A stretch of DNA of 64,000 bases from Dolomedes plantarius. Taxonomy: Eukaryota; Arthropoda; Arachnida; Araneae; Dolomedidae. The notes below the pieces were generated by a model. That model did no database searches. It saw only the letters and a program-made list of their open reading frames with translations, and was not told where the DNA came from. The DNA lies in assembly GCA_907164885.2 (NCBI GenBank), contig OU015498.1, forward strand, positions 93,378,733-93,442,732, written 5' to 3'. This document shows, piece after piece, positions 50,501 through 56,053 of the stretch. Within the stretch, counting starts at the first letter, position 1. The number at the start of each line of letters is the position of its first letter. A program made the translations under genes and the position numbers.

Positions 50501-51688
50501 AACTTACAACAGTGGCATCTTGAGCTCACATGTAATGGTTGTAATACCATTTTGTGAATTACTAAATTTGTAAAAATACAAAAAGGTTAGGTAATGGATT
50601 AACCTATGCTTCTAGGGTGAATTTTTATTAGAACTGTGCTCTAAATAAATTTTAATACTTAACTGATTAGAATGTATATTTTTCTACCAAAAATTAAATA
50701 AATAAGTGATAACTATAAAACACAATAAAATGGTTATAAAACAAAATAAATATGTTGCTTTTCCAAAAAGCTACATGTTTTCTATGGAAAAAAAAATGTG
50801 TTTAAATTTTTCCGAGCTACAAAAAATAGTGGCAACATAGGCAAATGTGCCGTAATTTTGTTTAATAATGATATACTAAAATAAATATGTGTTCCATGAT
50901 AATCAATTTACACTTTCTAGTAGAGATTAAAGAAATTATACTATTGGTACTTAAAAGAAATAACTTTAAAAGAAAGGGGGATCTGGAGAAAAGAAAGGCC
51001 TGTTTACACATCATAAGAGTAAATAATTTGTGTTTGGAGTGAAAATTTCATAACCGTACGGTCGATCACCTTGTAAATAGCGACAAGTGTAAAACCACGT
51101 GTTCTTATTTAATCACGTGATCACTTTTTGCGCACCCAATACGATAAAAATAAATTGAGCCGACCAAATTAGACTTACTTTTATGAAAAGAGCGCCAATT
51201 AGCGGAATTCAATCTAATTAAACTAATTAAATTTCTTATTACTTAAATTTAGATCTCTAATATCTTAATAATTTTCTGAAGTCGTAACAATTCGGTGCTA
51301 TTAATATCAAATTAATATCTTTTAGATTAAAAAGAATCAAATTATCAGCAAACCAAAATTTTCCCAAAATTCAGAGTCAGGACTAATTCACATATTCAAG
51401 CGATCCTGAATCAGGCAAAGAATAACAAAGTAAAACGTCCAGGAAACACGTGCATTCTTAGCTGTACACTGTCGAGTACAATAAATATATAAATTCCCAT
51501 TCAACAAGCGCTTTTTAACGTGAAAACAAAATTGCTTACCTGTGCTGCAGAGCAATCAACCCCAGGTAAATTATGTGGGCTACATCGAGATTCGTGGGCC
51601 ATTCACCACTGGCGACGGTCCCAAATATACCGCAGTTTTCTCTTAATTCTTCCGAGACGCCACTGTTAACCAAGTCTTCAAGTTCCAT
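17271..51688 (-). CDS. PPAT: PPAT, amidophosphoribosyltransferase, complete seven-exon gene
   Basis: PPAT makes 5-phosphoribosylamine from PRPP and glutamine, the first committed step of cytosolic de novo purine synthesis. The seven minus-strand exons (51688-51540, 28022-27755, 23987-23729, 22221-21991, 21150-21023, 19993-19772, 17528-17271) have GT donors and AG acceptors and sum to 1515 nt, that is 504 residues plus stop, close to the size of animal orthologues. Exon 1 gives an 18-residue propeptide and then Cys19 (ENCGIFG), the Ntn glutaminase nucleophile exposed by processing. GHTRYS (95-100) and AHNGEL (125-130) complete the glutaminase domain. The phosphoribosyltransferase PRPP loop is [12 protein letters not shown] (393-404). 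Cys287, Cys433, Cys490 and Cys493 match the 4Fe-4S ligands of the B. subtilis-type enzyme. No stop or frameshift interrupts it. Intron 1 is about 23.5 kb, the others 0.8 to 3.8 kb. Confidence 0.95.
18030..18073. repeat. (TA)n microsatellite
   Basis: About 22 TA units directly left of the mariner-like element; a similar block continues on its right side (19001-19048), so the element appears to have landed inside a TA repeat. Confidence 0.9.
18074..19000 (+). mobile_element. mariner-like element with about 180-bp inverted repeats, inactive
   Basis: Both ends read CAGGGTGTCCAGAATTAAA inward, and the inverted similarity continues for roughly 180 bp (18074-18253 against 18823-19000), far longer than usual mariner termini. 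Flanked by TA within a TA microsatellite. The plus-strand interior keeps the 3' end of a mariner-type transposase: PRDFWLLG near 18590, then after a frame change [20 protein letters not shown] and [11 protein letters not shown] with a stop at about 18792. The N-terminal half and the first two catalytic Asp are lost. Confidence 0.8.
19054..19410 (-). mobile_element. possible solo LTR
   Basis: On the minus strand this segment begins TGTTGACTTATTATGG and ends CAGGAAAACAGAACA, that is TG...CA, with an AATAAA at about 19113-19108 and a second near 19086-19081. Length (357 bp) and layout fit an LTR. No matching target duplication is visible at the edges and no internal retrotransposon sequence or second LTR was found, so this is a tentative call. 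Confidence 0.35.
19772..19993 (-). CDS. PPAT: PPAT exon 6 (residues 346-419)
   Basis: Phase 0 at both ends, with a long T-rich tract before the acceptor AG (19995-19994) and GTAAGT donor. It encodes [30 protein letters not shown] and the PRPP-binding loop [17 protein letters not shown], where the paired Asp396-Asp397 contact the ribose of PRPP in the family. Confidence 0.95.
19994..21022 (-). other. PPAT intron 5
   Basis: GTAAGA donor and CAG acceptor. At about 20700-20790 a tRNA-like segment (minus strand, B-box-like GGGATTGAATCCC) is described separately; nothing else is recognised. Confidence 0.6.
20700..20790 (-). repeat. tRNA-like (SINE) fragment
   Basis: The minus strand holds CGTGGGATTGAATCCCTGCC, close to a tRNA T-arm/B box. 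An A-box-like partner is weak, so this is probably a degenerate SINE head. Confidence 0.35.
21023..21150 (-). CDS. PPAT: PPAT exon 5 (end of Gly303 to residue 345)
   Basis: Completes the split Gly303 codon after ATTATTTAG and encodes [15 protein letters not shown] and then [19 protein letters not shown], the highly conserved strand entering the phosphoribosyltransferase fold. Ends in phase 0 at GAA followed by GTAAGA. Confidence 0.95.
21570..21650 (-). repeat. tRNA-derived SINE-like head in PPAT intron 4
   Basis: On the minus strand an A-box-like TGGCTGAATAGCTAGAGCAC is followed about 35 bp later by the B-box-like GGGTTTGAATCCC, the spacing of a tRNA. The acceptor-stem halves do not pair, so it is not a functional tRNA gene. 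Confidence 0.55.
21991..22221 (-). CDS. PPAT: PPAT exon 4 (end of Val226 to first base of Gly303)
   Basis: Encodes [35 protein letters not shown] and [18 protein letters not shown]. Cys287 within FCIFEYVYF is the first predicted iron-sulfur ligand. Splice sites: acceptor TTATTATAG, donor GTATAC. Confidence 0.95.
22222..23728 (-). other. PPAT intron 3 with TA/CA microsatellite
   Basis: GTAAGC donor, TAG acceptor. Apart from the microsatellite at 23429-23525 it holds nothing recognisable. Confidence 0.6.
23429..23525. repeat. compound (TA)n(CA)n(TA)n microsatellite
   Basis: About 22 TA units, then about 19 CA units, then a short TA run. Open frames here are repeat artefacts (IYIY, HTHT). Confidence 0.95.
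23729..23987 (-). CDS. PPAT: PPAT exon 3 (residues 140 to first base of Val226)
   Basis: Encodes [37 protein letters not shown] and [16 protein letters not shown], the second half of the glutaminase domain. Acceptor TTTGCAG, donor GTAAGC. The start phase (0) matches the end of exon 2. Confidence 0.95.
24409..24706. mobile_element. pogo/Tigger-like MITE (298 bp)
   Basis: Starts CAGTCAAACCCCGTTAAAAC and ends with the inverted form (ATAATGGGGTTCGGCTG), flanked by TA at 24407-24408 and 24707-24708. A second inner repeat (GTTCGCTTTATCC against TTCGCTATAATGG) is typical of Tigger-type ends. No coding capacity. Confidence 0.85.
25098..25579 (+). mobile_element. non-autonomous Helitron-like element (482 bp)
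   Basis: Begins TCTATACTTATATATAA after an A and ends CTAG before a T (25576-25580). A GC-rich hairpin (CCCGGACAAAGTCGGG) lies about 8 bp inside the end: 5' TC, 3' hairpin plus CTAG, A/T insertion and no target duplication are the Helitron structural rules. It has no Rep/helicase coding. Near 25350-25400 it carries a Pol III-like GGTTCGAACC box preceded by TGGTGCTATCGCGGTGG. Confidence 0.75.
26079..27496 (+). mobile_element. pogo/Tigger element with internal in-frame deletion (1.4 kb)
   Basis: Ends: CAGTTGACGCTCGTTAATTC on the left and its inverted form on the right (GAATTAACGAGCGTCCACTG), flanked by TA. Subterminal direct copies of GTTAATTCGAACT follow the left end. It carries one plus-strand transposase relic (26559-27244) and a 3' AATAAA (about 27256). 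Confidence 0.9.
26559..27244 (+). CDS. Tigger/pogo transposase lacking the DDE domain
   Basis: From the ATG at 26559 the protein begins [20 protein letters not shown], a psq-type helix-turn-helix, then slips frame near 26680 with a stop. The main open frame, 26759-27244 (161 residues), carries the CENP-B-type second DNA-binding domain ([19 protein letters not shown], then [19 protein letters not shown]). Right after LPKDIFNA, where the family continues into DE and the catalytic core, the sequence jumps in frame to a C-terminal tail ([20 protein letters not shown]). The roughly 250-residue DDE domain is therefore missing with the reading frame kept. It could bind element ends but not cut. Without expression data it is best viewed as a decayed deletion derivative. 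Confidence 0.75.
27755..28022 (-). CDS. PPAT: PPAT exon 2 (residues 50-139)
   Basis: Completes Arg50 and encodes [30 protein letters not shown] with YST, and [19 protein letters not shown], core glutaminase motifs. Acceptor CTTTTCAG (AG at 28024-28023), donor GTGAGT at 27754. Confidence 0.95.
28983..29227. mobile_element. piggyBac-type MITE (245 bp)
   Basis: TTAA at 28979-28982 and 29228-29231. The inner ends share inverted TTTGAGGGGC / GCCCCTGAAA and GTGCAAAC motifs; the copies of GTGCAAACG lie 25-50 bp inside each end. Confidence 0.75.
29983..30459. mobile_element. hAT-type MITE (477 bp) with perfect 8-bp duplication
   Basis: TCTTAGAG occurs on both sides (29975-29982, 30460-30467). Ends are CAGGGGTGGGCATTAAG and, inverted, CAGGGGTGGGCAGACTT, the common CAG-GGGTGGGCA hAT terminus. 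A perfect palindrome CGATCGCGATCG lies about 20 bp inside the left end. Short open frames inside are not recognisable. Confidence 0.9.
30470..31000 (-). pseudogene. hAT transposase C-terminus split by a MITE
   Basis: The minus strand encodes [20 protein letters not shown] and [18 protein letters not shown] (30860-30755), the hAT dimerisation region. The MITE at 30566-30744 interrupts it; beyond the MITE the frame resumes with [15 protein letters not shown] related copy lies at 58370-59414. The right end near 30990 (GGTGGCCGCAG) resembles that copy's end, but the outer limits are uncertain. Confidence 0.7.
30566..30744. mobile_element. GGGCCTGTTCACA foldback MITE, copy 1
   Basis: Starts GGGCCTGTTCACATAGGAG and ends with its inverted form; flanked by TAA and TTA, in keeping with a 3-bp PIF/Harbinger-like TWA duplication. 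Contains CCAATCA and ATTGG boxes. Members of the same family lie at 35081, 58685 and 60837. Confidence 0.8.
31001..32363. other. intron 1 sequence without recognised feature
   Basis: Open frames are short and carry no motif I recognise; no repeat ends seen. Confidence 0.4.
32364..32977 (+). mobile_element. Tigger-like deletion derivative (614 bp)
   Basis: Ends CAGTCGAACCTCCATATATC and its inverse, flanked by TA; both ends carry several CTATATATCGAA direct repeats. Inside, 32551-32757 encodes [20 protein letters not shown] and QQDIRSFL, plausibly the transposase C-terminal tail, followed by AATAAA (32763). Confidence 0.8.
33214..34199 (+). mobile_element. Tigger-like deletion derivative (about 1 kb)
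   Basis: Left end CAGTAACCACCGCTTATAG, right end inverted (TTCTTATAAGCGGAAATCACTG) followed by TA; the left TA is degraded to TG. Repeated TTATAAGAATCAACCG lies inside each end. 33718-33978 encodes a C-terminal piece with [11 protein letters not shown], like the SLKQTTIESFF end of the 5.5-kb remnant. Confidence 0.75.
34292..34349. repeat. (T)44(G)14 tract
   Basis: Uninterrupted T44 joined directly to G14. Similar T-then-G joints are at 14245-14282 and 49571-49589. Confidence 0.95.
34350..35080. other. intron 1 sequence; SINE-like right part
   Basis: Most is unassigned. The segment from about 34930, together with 35260-35340, may be one tRNA-derived SINE on the minus strand, split by the MITE copy at 35081-35259. 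Confidence 0.35.
35081..35259. mobile_element. GGGCCTGTTCACA foldback MITE, copy 2
   Basis: Inverted ends AGGCCTGTTCAGATAGCAGT and ACTGCTATGTGAACAGGCCT, with CCAATGA and GATTGG boxes in the arms, as in the other copies. Confidence 0.75.
35260..35310 (-). repeat. tRNA-like B-box segment
   Basis: Minus strand GAGCTCGGGTTCGAGTCCTG contains a good B box (GGTTCGAGTCC). The matching A box is unclear. MITE copy 2 begins just beyond it. Confidence 0.4.
36005..36426. mobile_element. piggyBac-type MITE family A, copy 1 (422 bp)
   Basis: TTAA at 36001-36004 and TTAG (decayed) at 36427-36430. Inverted ends of about 55 bp both contain ACCCTATTGGATTC and GTTAACCTATGGAGAA. Related copies end at 41266, 45679 and 46032. 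Confidence 0.8.
36431..36941. other. intron 1 sequence without recognised feature
   Basis: Nothing recognised apart from an A/G-rich run at about 36530-36560. Confidence 0.4.
36942..37599. mobile_element. hAT-type MITE (658 bp)
   Basis: CTCTATGC (36934-36941) and CACTATGC (37600-37607) form an 8-bp duplication with one mismatch. Ends CTGTGTTTCCCAAACTTT and, inverted, CAGGGGATTCCCAACC, each followed by GTCGCGACCC, a palindromic core present at both ends. Confidence 0.8.
37608..39516. other. intron 1 sequence without recognised feature
   Basis: AT-rich; no coding motif, repeat end or RNA gene seen on either strand. Confidence 0.4.
39517..40032. mobile_element. TA-flanked MITE family B, copy 1 (516 bp)
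   Basis: Begins CCGTAAAATCTCGAGTATAA and ends TATAGTCGAGATTTTACGG, with TA on each side. Copy 2 is at 46361-46947. Confidence 0.85.
40033..40876. other. intron 1 sequence; one unassigned 79-codon frame
   Basis: 40434-40673 is open on the plus strand (starts [17 protein letters not shown]) but has no family motif that I recognise and no supporting splice sites. Confidence 0.3.
40980..41266. mobile_element. piggyBac-type MITE family A, copy 2 (partial, inverted)
   Basis: The right end matches family A (GTTAACACTGAGGTGAGCGA, CAATAGGGTTACTACACAGA, then TCAA in place of TTAA). Interior sequence is in reverse order compared with copy 1 and is interrupted by a G19 run at 41065-41083. The left end was not found. 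Confidence 0.7.
42101..42335. mobile_element. foldback MITE (235 bp)
   Basis: Ends CTGTACGTCAGAAGTAAATC and, inverted, CTGTACGTCAGAGGTAAACC; both continue with CATAAGTGAATTT. Superfamily not determined; flanks share only AAAT. Confidence 0.75.
42336..43947. other. intron 1 sequence with simple A runs
   Basis: Includes CA-rich DNA at about 42833-42846 and A-runs at 43182-43198 and 43718-43740. Nothing else recognised. Confidence 0.35.
43948..44030 (+). mobile_element. left terminus of a hAT element related to the 7.7-kb copy
   Basis: CAGGGCCCGATTTTCCATTA, then AGGCCCGGTAGACCCAGG, resembles the start of the element at 7744 (CAGGGCCCGACTTAGCC). The other end was not found. Confidence 0.5.
44349..44795. 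mobile_element. piggyBac-type MITE containing a (TA)n block (447 bp)
   Basis: TTAA at 44345-44348 and 44796-44799; inverted ends CCCATTAAAAATC / CCATTTTACATTAC, each with a GCCCCATTTGGGG-like block about 15-30 bp inside. About 28 TA units at 44503-44559 lie within it. Confidence 0.75.
45268..45456 (+). pseudogene. piggyBac transposase N-terminal acidic fragment
   Basis: 63 residues from ATG 45268 ([19 protein letters not shown]) with [20 protein letters not shown], the acidic N-terminal pattern of PGBD2/3-like proteins (DIVxLPP...DVSDxEDxDDN). It stops at 45454-45456, followed by short tandem copies of TTTTGGATAAATATATGGAT and then a family A piggyBac end at 45679. The catalytic domain is absent, so this is a deletion derivative of the possible autonomous parent of family A. 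Confidence 0.6.
45440..45515. repeat. short tandem repeat after the piggyBac fragment
   Basis: About three imperfect copies of a 30-40 bp unit built on GATACCAGTTTTGGATAAAT and ATATGGATA. Confidence 0.7.
45520..45679. mobile_element. piggyBac-type MITE family A, right end, copy 3
   Basis: Interior and end match copy 1 (TCCAAGTCGGCAATCCTTGG, GGTTAACATTGAGGTGAACG, AATAGGATTAGTACACAG), ending GCC followed by TTAA at 45680-45683. It directly follows the piggyBac N-terminal fragment. Confidence 0.75.
45770..46032. mobile_element. piggyBac-type MITE family A, right part, copy 4
   Basis: Matches copy 1 along its right two thirds and ends GCC plus TTAA (46033-46036). It lies in tandem with copy 3; the left end is missing. 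Confidence 0.75.
46361..46947 (+). mobile_element. TA-flanked MITE family B, copy 2 (587 bp)
   Basis: Same ends as 39517-40032. At about 46597-46700 the plus strand carries [18 protein letters not shown] and then [12 protein letters not shown] with a stop, an acidic Tigger-like transposase C-terminus, suggesting that the family derives from a pogo/Tigger element. Confidence 0.8.
46948..47589. other. intron 1 sequence without recognised feature
   Basis: No gene or repeat end recognised. Confidence 0.4.
47595..47815 (-). repeat. two tRNA-like SINE heads in tandem
   Basis: The minus strand holds two tRNA-like modules. The first (47815-47735) has GCTTAGCTAAATAGGC and GATGCGGGTTCATTTCTC. The second (47675-47600) has ATTCAGTTGGTAAAATAGCC, TTAGAAGACATGGGTTCT and GTGCCCGG. 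A-box/B-box spacing is right in both, but acceptor stems do not pair. Together they look like a dimeric tRNA-derived SINE. Confidence 0.55.
48341..48790. repeat. degenerate tandem repeat, period about 168 bp, 2.7 copies
   Basis: Units start at 48341, 48508 and 48677 with AAAGC(C/A)TA(T/G)TGA. Each then has a GAGAAA...AAAAAATCG(C/T)(T/C)AGAT block and TCAA(C/T)...GGAAAA. Copies differ by about a quarter of positions by eye. Confidence 0.75.
49070..49257. repeat. long foldback (near-palindromic) element, about 190 bp
   Basis: Left arm AAAAGCGAGACACAAACCCC ... CATCGATTTCCAGCAGTTAA; the right arm is the inverse (TTAACCGCTGGAAATCGATG ... GGGGTTTCTCTTCGCTTTTT). Arms about 80 bp, loop about 25 bp. 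Likely a MITE; no clear target duplication. Confidence 0.75.
49607..50029. mobile_element. hAT-like MITE (423 bp)
   Basis: Ends CAGGGCTGGTCCCATAGGTG and, inverted, CAGACCCGGTCGCATAGGTG. The left side abuts a T10-G9-rich run (49571-49606), so the target duplication cannot be read. Confidence 0.65.
50395..50465 (-). repeat. tRNA-like SINE head
   Basis: Minus strand CTTAGTGATGTAATGGTAAG (A-box region) and TTGGGTGCGACTCCAGGGC (B-box region) at tRNA spacing; no paired acceptor stem. Confidence 0.5.
50466..51539. other. start of PPAT intron 1, unremarkable
   Basis: AT-rich DNA directly following PPAT exon 1 in gene direction; no features recognised. Confidence 0.4.
51540..51688 (-). CDS. PPAT: PPAT exon 1 (start codon, residues 1-50)
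   Basis: The ATG at 51688-51686 opens [20 protein letters not shown], then [20 protein letters not shown] and LGLIALQH, the conserved N-terminus of amidophosphoribosyltransferases. Cys19 is the glutaminase nucleophile; the 18 residues before it are a propeptide, longer than the 11 of the human protein. The start is chosen because MELE is the ancestral opening. Donor GTAAGC at 51539. Confidence 0.95.
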
Positions 51689-51960
51689 TGCTAGAAGTCG
51701 TGTGCTGCTTGCTGATCTAAATCTAATGAAGTAATCAAAGCTTTAACAGTGCGAACTACTGTTTGATTTCCACGTGATTTTTCTTCACCGCGCTCACTTC
51801 GAGAAGCCACTCGCTATCTCAGGAAAGCACAAATAACACCAATACCGGTTGGCGGCAATTCATATCTTCGCAGAAAACTGCTCGCGCATGATATGATTAG
51901 TCGCGCTCACCTGCGCATGCGCTTTTTTTTCTAACTCTGCCACTGGTCAGATTTCGAAAT
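51689..51960 (-). promoter_or_regulatory. PPAT: PPAT promoter region with NRF-1-type site
   Basis: This is a locally GC-richer segment upstream of the PPAT start. TGCGCATGCGC at 51912-51922 is a perfect palindromic NRF-1 consensus, and a half site (CGCGCATG) lies near 51881-51888. In humans the PPAT/PAICS bidirectional promoter is known to use NRF-1. No transcription start or TATA box was identified, and no divergent purine gene was found to the right. Confidence 0.55.
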
Positions 51961-52209
51961 CCCCACGGCAGGGAAAACAGGTAGGGGAGACAAGAGTAAG
52001 TTGAGAGAGAGGGGTAGATAATTTCACTGCGGATTTTTATAAGGAAATCTCTCCATTCTTGTGTTTATGTAATTTTATCTTTGATATAAGCATATCAATG
52101 GATGGGAAAAGATATCCATTTATATAACTGATAATACATTTAATATGATTTTTACGAGAACACATTTTGGAAAATTTTAAATTATCTTAAAACCAGGTTC
52201 GATATACAC
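51961..52209. other. upstream non-coding DNA
   Basis: No feature recognised. CAGGTAGGG at about 51979 could serve as a plus-strand splice donor but no exon supports it. Confidence 0.3.
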
Positions 52210-52752
52210 CAGTGATTCTTAATTGCGAGAGAGCATTTCTAGGAATACAAGAGAAGGTTCTAAATTTTTAATGAAAATTGTCAATCGAGTGAATCATTTG
52301 ATGGATACTTTTCCACAGAAAATATAAGCAAAATTAATAGATGGATACTCGATCCATTTTTGTTTGACCTAAATTCAATGGATGACAACGTTTTATTAAA
52401 AGACGATCTTATCGCAATACGAGCTAATGCACGTATTGAAATGGAATTTGAAAAACTGGAAGCAAAACAGTTCTGGTGGACGCAGTTAGAACTTTATCCA
52501 GAATTGGCAAAAGTAGCATAAAAGACACTTTTACCATTTGCCATTACTTACCTTTGTGAAATGAGTTTTTCATCACTTTTGCACATAAAAACAAAACCCA
52601 GAAATCGATGATCTGATGACTTACATGTAGCTTTTTCAAACAAAAAAAAAGCGTCGTTTTAAAAAGATAATTATGAGCAAACAACAACAACGTAGCCGTT
52701 AAAAATGTAGATAATTTTTTATATGTAATAATATAGTATGTATTGTAAATGT

Positions 52753-52783
<31 letters not shown>

Positions 52784-52929
52784 TGCAATACATAAATTAT
52801 CTTGCAGTAAATGTCTTTTCCTAAATAAAAAATAGAAACATATTTTTTAAGGGTGGTGCGACAGCTTATTTTCAGATTCAAGGGGGGGGGGGGGGGGGTG
52901 TTGACTATTAAAAATGTTAAGAACCACTG
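52210..52929 (+). mobile_element. hAT (ZBED-like) deletion derivative (720 bp)
   Basis: 8-bp duplication ATATACAC (52202-52209) / GTATACAC (52930-52937), one mismatch. Ends CAGTGATTCTTAATTG and, inverted, CAGTGGTTCTTAAC. Plus-strand 52347-52660 encodes FDLNSMDDNVLLKDDLIAIR, WWTQLELYPELA, and then, after a stop, LLPFAITYLCEMSFSSLL and IKTKPRNR, the dimerisation tail of ZBED5/FAM200-like transposases. Poly-G of 17 bases at 52882-52898. Confidence 0.85.
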
Positions 52930-53204
52930 GTATACACAGTAACATAAAAAATAATATCTTTTGAAGAACTCCGAAATTTGTGAAAAGTACATCACTGTTA
53001 ACTTGATTCGTATTGCTTAGTAAAAATTTTAAAAATATCTATTTTCTTTTTTATTATATCGTTCTAGGAACTGTCAACTTTCATAAAATTTTCGTAAGGA
53101 CAGAGATTTATTTCCCAGGAGAAATTTAACTTACCTCCACACTCAAAATGAGAGAGATAAAAAAATGTATAAATACAATCACCCTTTTACTTTATCTGAG
53201 ACAA

Positions 53205-53254
<50 letters not shown>

Positions 53255-54308
53255 GTATATATGTATATACTTTCCAGTTATATAATTAAATAGATAAAAA
53301 TGTTCCACATTAAATCCCAATGCATTTCATTCATTCGAACTGCTTATTTTGACATATCTCTTTCATATAATTTTTATGCTTGAATATCTTATAGATGACT
53401 GTGTGGAGAAAGTCATTAAATATAACCCTTTCTCGCATCGTCGGGATAGTTTAGATCTTTATATACCAGCTCGAGGTTTGGTATCCAGACTGAAGATCGT
53501 CATAGCTGTTCTCATCGCCACCTGAATTCGCCGAGAGAAAACTGACATCATCGGAGGGAATATATAGACGTATTTAATAAACTATTCCCTTTTCGATTAA
53601 TTTTCAGTAAACTCATACACTCTTCTCACTCTGTAGCAAATCCTGTGGTACCCTGCTGGTAAACCCTTGGCAACATTTGTAATATTCCATCTTATGCTCA
53701 CGTCACACCAAGGGGCAAATCAACGGATCACGATGAACTTGTTATATGACAAGAAAGTAGACGCTTCAATCTTTTCCTCGGCATTCTTATACACATTTTA
53801 TCTGTGAAACATCCCAATTTACCTCTCCTATACACGGATTATTCAACTTTCCAAACGGCTGTGATGCTCGTGACTAAATATGTCATGCTTCTTCCGCACT
53901 TATCTTATGATTCATTCGAATGACCCTCATATTCTTTCCTTTCAGAGAAAAATACAGGAATACTTATCTTTTTTCTTCTTTTTTTTTCTCTCTCTTTTTT
54001 TTCTTTTCATGCTGAGGGCGGGGGGGGGGGGGCACAACCTCTTTACAAACTCTTATTCAGTTCTCATCTTTCCCCATTAAAATGAACTAACTGCTTTTAA
54101 CCACAACACTACAAAGCCCCGTCAATTTTTGTTTCTTTGTTATTTTAATAAACCCCATAAAAGAATAAAATTGTTTAAAACTGGCAGTTAAAGAAATCAT
54201 AGCATCGGTACGGTACCCAGCTATAAACAAGATTCTGCATTCATCATTGTCTCCTAAGCATGGTAAATCTGTCAACTACCCTTTTACACTTACACACACA
54301 CACACACA

Positions 54309-54352
<44 letters not shown>

Positions 54353-54395
54353 AACAAACAACAAAAAAAAAAAAAAAAACAAAAAAAAAAAAAAA
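52930..54395. other. intergenic DNA with microsatellites
   Basis: CA/TA/TATG repeats at about 53205-53275, T-rich run and G13 at 54020-54032, (CA)n at 54291-54348 with A-rich tail to 54396. No gene recognised. Confidence 0.45.
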
Positions 54396-54615
54396 AAGAC
54401 GCACCAAGAAGGGGTAATGCAAATTGGACACAAATTGATATGCATACAGGTTTCGACGGAAAATGCAAAATTTTAAAGTTTGGTGGCCAATGAATGAACA
54501 TGTGACGCTGCAGCGCATCTTAACTGCGCAACTGGCAGGATATTAAAGAGGAGAAATTTCGATTCCAGGTCATAAATTCTTTGCGAATTTCCATGTACTC
54601 AGGTAGACAGTAAAA

Positions 54616-54748
54616 ATGCCTCGCATACAGGTGCGCTAATAATATGCGCAGATATCAGCATTTGAGAGAGGACGTGTAGTTGGTCTCAAAGAAGCCGGTT
54701 GGTCTAATCGACGAATCGCTCGACATTTGGATAGGAGTGATGCCACTA
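54616..54748 (+). pseudogene. Tc1 transposase, N-terminal part
   Basis: Reads MPRIQVR, two stops, then SAFERGRVVGLKEAGWSNRR and IARHLDRSDAT up to the insertion point: the first helix-turn-helix of Tc1-type transposases. With the insert and one TA removed, DAT joins to IIRCWQEWVNDGR (56058 onward), restoring the family sequence. Confidence 0.8.
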
Positions 54749-56053
54749 CAGAGGCTGTTCACACATTTTTTAGACGATGTATATTGTATTCACAAAACTA
54801 AATTACATAAAATTCTTGTGTTTTAAATGTTCTATTTGACATCCCTTATTCTGAACTATCTTTCGACACCGCAATTTCCAGGATAATACTGCCTTTTGAA
54901 GTGTCAGAAGAGGTATTCTATCCCATTCCTCCTGAACAGCTTTCCAGAGTCCTGTAAAGATTTTGGGACGACGTTTGGATAATGCAGATTTTAAAAGTCC
55001 GAAAGCACAAAAATCCACAGGTGATACATCGGGAGATTTAGTAGGGATATCAGTGAAGGGTATAGCCTTGATACTAGTTTTTTGTTCCATTTCTTTTAGG
55101 AAATTTACAGTGGATTTTGATGTGTGACTGCTAGCTTTGTCCTGATGGAGTCTCACAGATTGATGGCACTGTAGGTAAAGCAATGGTATTTCATTCAGAA
55201 AAATTGGCGATAAAATATGTTCCTGATAGTATTTGGAGTTAATCTTGCCATTTTTTTGCACTCTCTTTATTTTTAACTTGCCATTATAAGAAAAACCAGC
55301 AACAATCATGAATCCCTTAGAAAAACTTTCTTTCGGTTCTTTGAACCATGTACTTAAATTTTTTTTCTCCCCTTTTATGATAATAAATGGCTCTTTTTTT
55401 GTTGCAATCATTTAAATACACCCATGATTCATCTATTGTGACAATTGTTTTCCATTTTTCTTTGGATAAGTGTTTCTCATGTAGAATTCTGCAGCGTGTC
55501 CTGCGTTCAGCGATATGATTTCGAAGAAGACGCTGCACATTGCGTTTTTTCGCTTTCTTAAGATTTAAATCAACGTTTATGATTTTGTTTACAGTGGACA
55601 CAGAGCATTTTAATGATTTTGCAACTGTCCTTTGACTAGGGGGATTTTCTTTTAACATTAAACAACGTACCTTTGCAATAGTCGAAGATGTCCGTTTTTT
55701 CCTTGGATACTTGTTTGGAATTTTTGTCCCACTTGAGGCTCCAATTTGACGTTTTTTTCCTTTTTTGTTGACGATATTACCTATCGACGCTTTAGATATC
55801 ACAAAACCATGACTCTCACATCGTTTTTGGATAACGGAGTATGCATATATTTCTCTTCGGAAAGAGCATAAATGTAGCCCTTGAACCACTGCTTTGTTAA
55901 AAACGCCATTTTGAATAAAAACAAAACTTTCAAGCCGCAGACGATAATTTTGACTTTTAAAAACATAGTATAATTGCAATTATTTCTTTTGCAGCAAACG
56001 ATTTTTTATTACCGCTTACCAAAATCGTCTAAAAAATGTGCGAACAGCCTTTG
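54749..56053 (-). mobile_element. nested Tc1/mariner-superfamily element, DD41D type (1305 bp)
   Basis: Inverted ends CAGAGGCTGTTCACACATTT / CAAAGGCTGTTCGCACATTT, both continuing TTTAGACGAT (30 bp), with TA duplicated on each side (54747-54748, 56054-56055). Encodes its transposase on the minus strand across two overlapping frames. Confidence 0.9.
54803..55979 (-). CDS. mariner-superfamily transposase with one frameshift, DD41D
   Basis: Frame 1 (55979-55317, 220 residues) has a helix-turn-helix region (VAKSLKCSVSTVNKIINVD) and the first catalytic Asp in TIDESWVYLND. Frame 2 (55411-54803) has the second Asp in RLHQDKASSHTS and the third in SPDVSPVDFCAFG. Counting gives 41 residues between the second and third Asp, as in rosa/visitor-like groups and unlike mariner (34). 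A single frame change at about 55400-55320 is all that breaks it, so this copy is young, in agreement with its well-kept ends. Confidence 0.8.

Larger units (their letters stand above)
28023..51539 (-). other. PPAT intron 1, about 23.5 kb
   Basis: Donor GTAAGC at 51539, acceptor CAG at 28023. It separates the 49-codon first exon from the rest of the gene and is crowded with MITEs. I found no further host exon inside it on either strand. Confidence 0.85.

Noticed and set aside
51689..52209. Divergent PAICS-like gene sharing the PPAT promoter, as in vertebrates
   Set aside because: No exon with recognisable purine-pathway sequence follows on the plus strand; the DNA to the right is transposon-derived.
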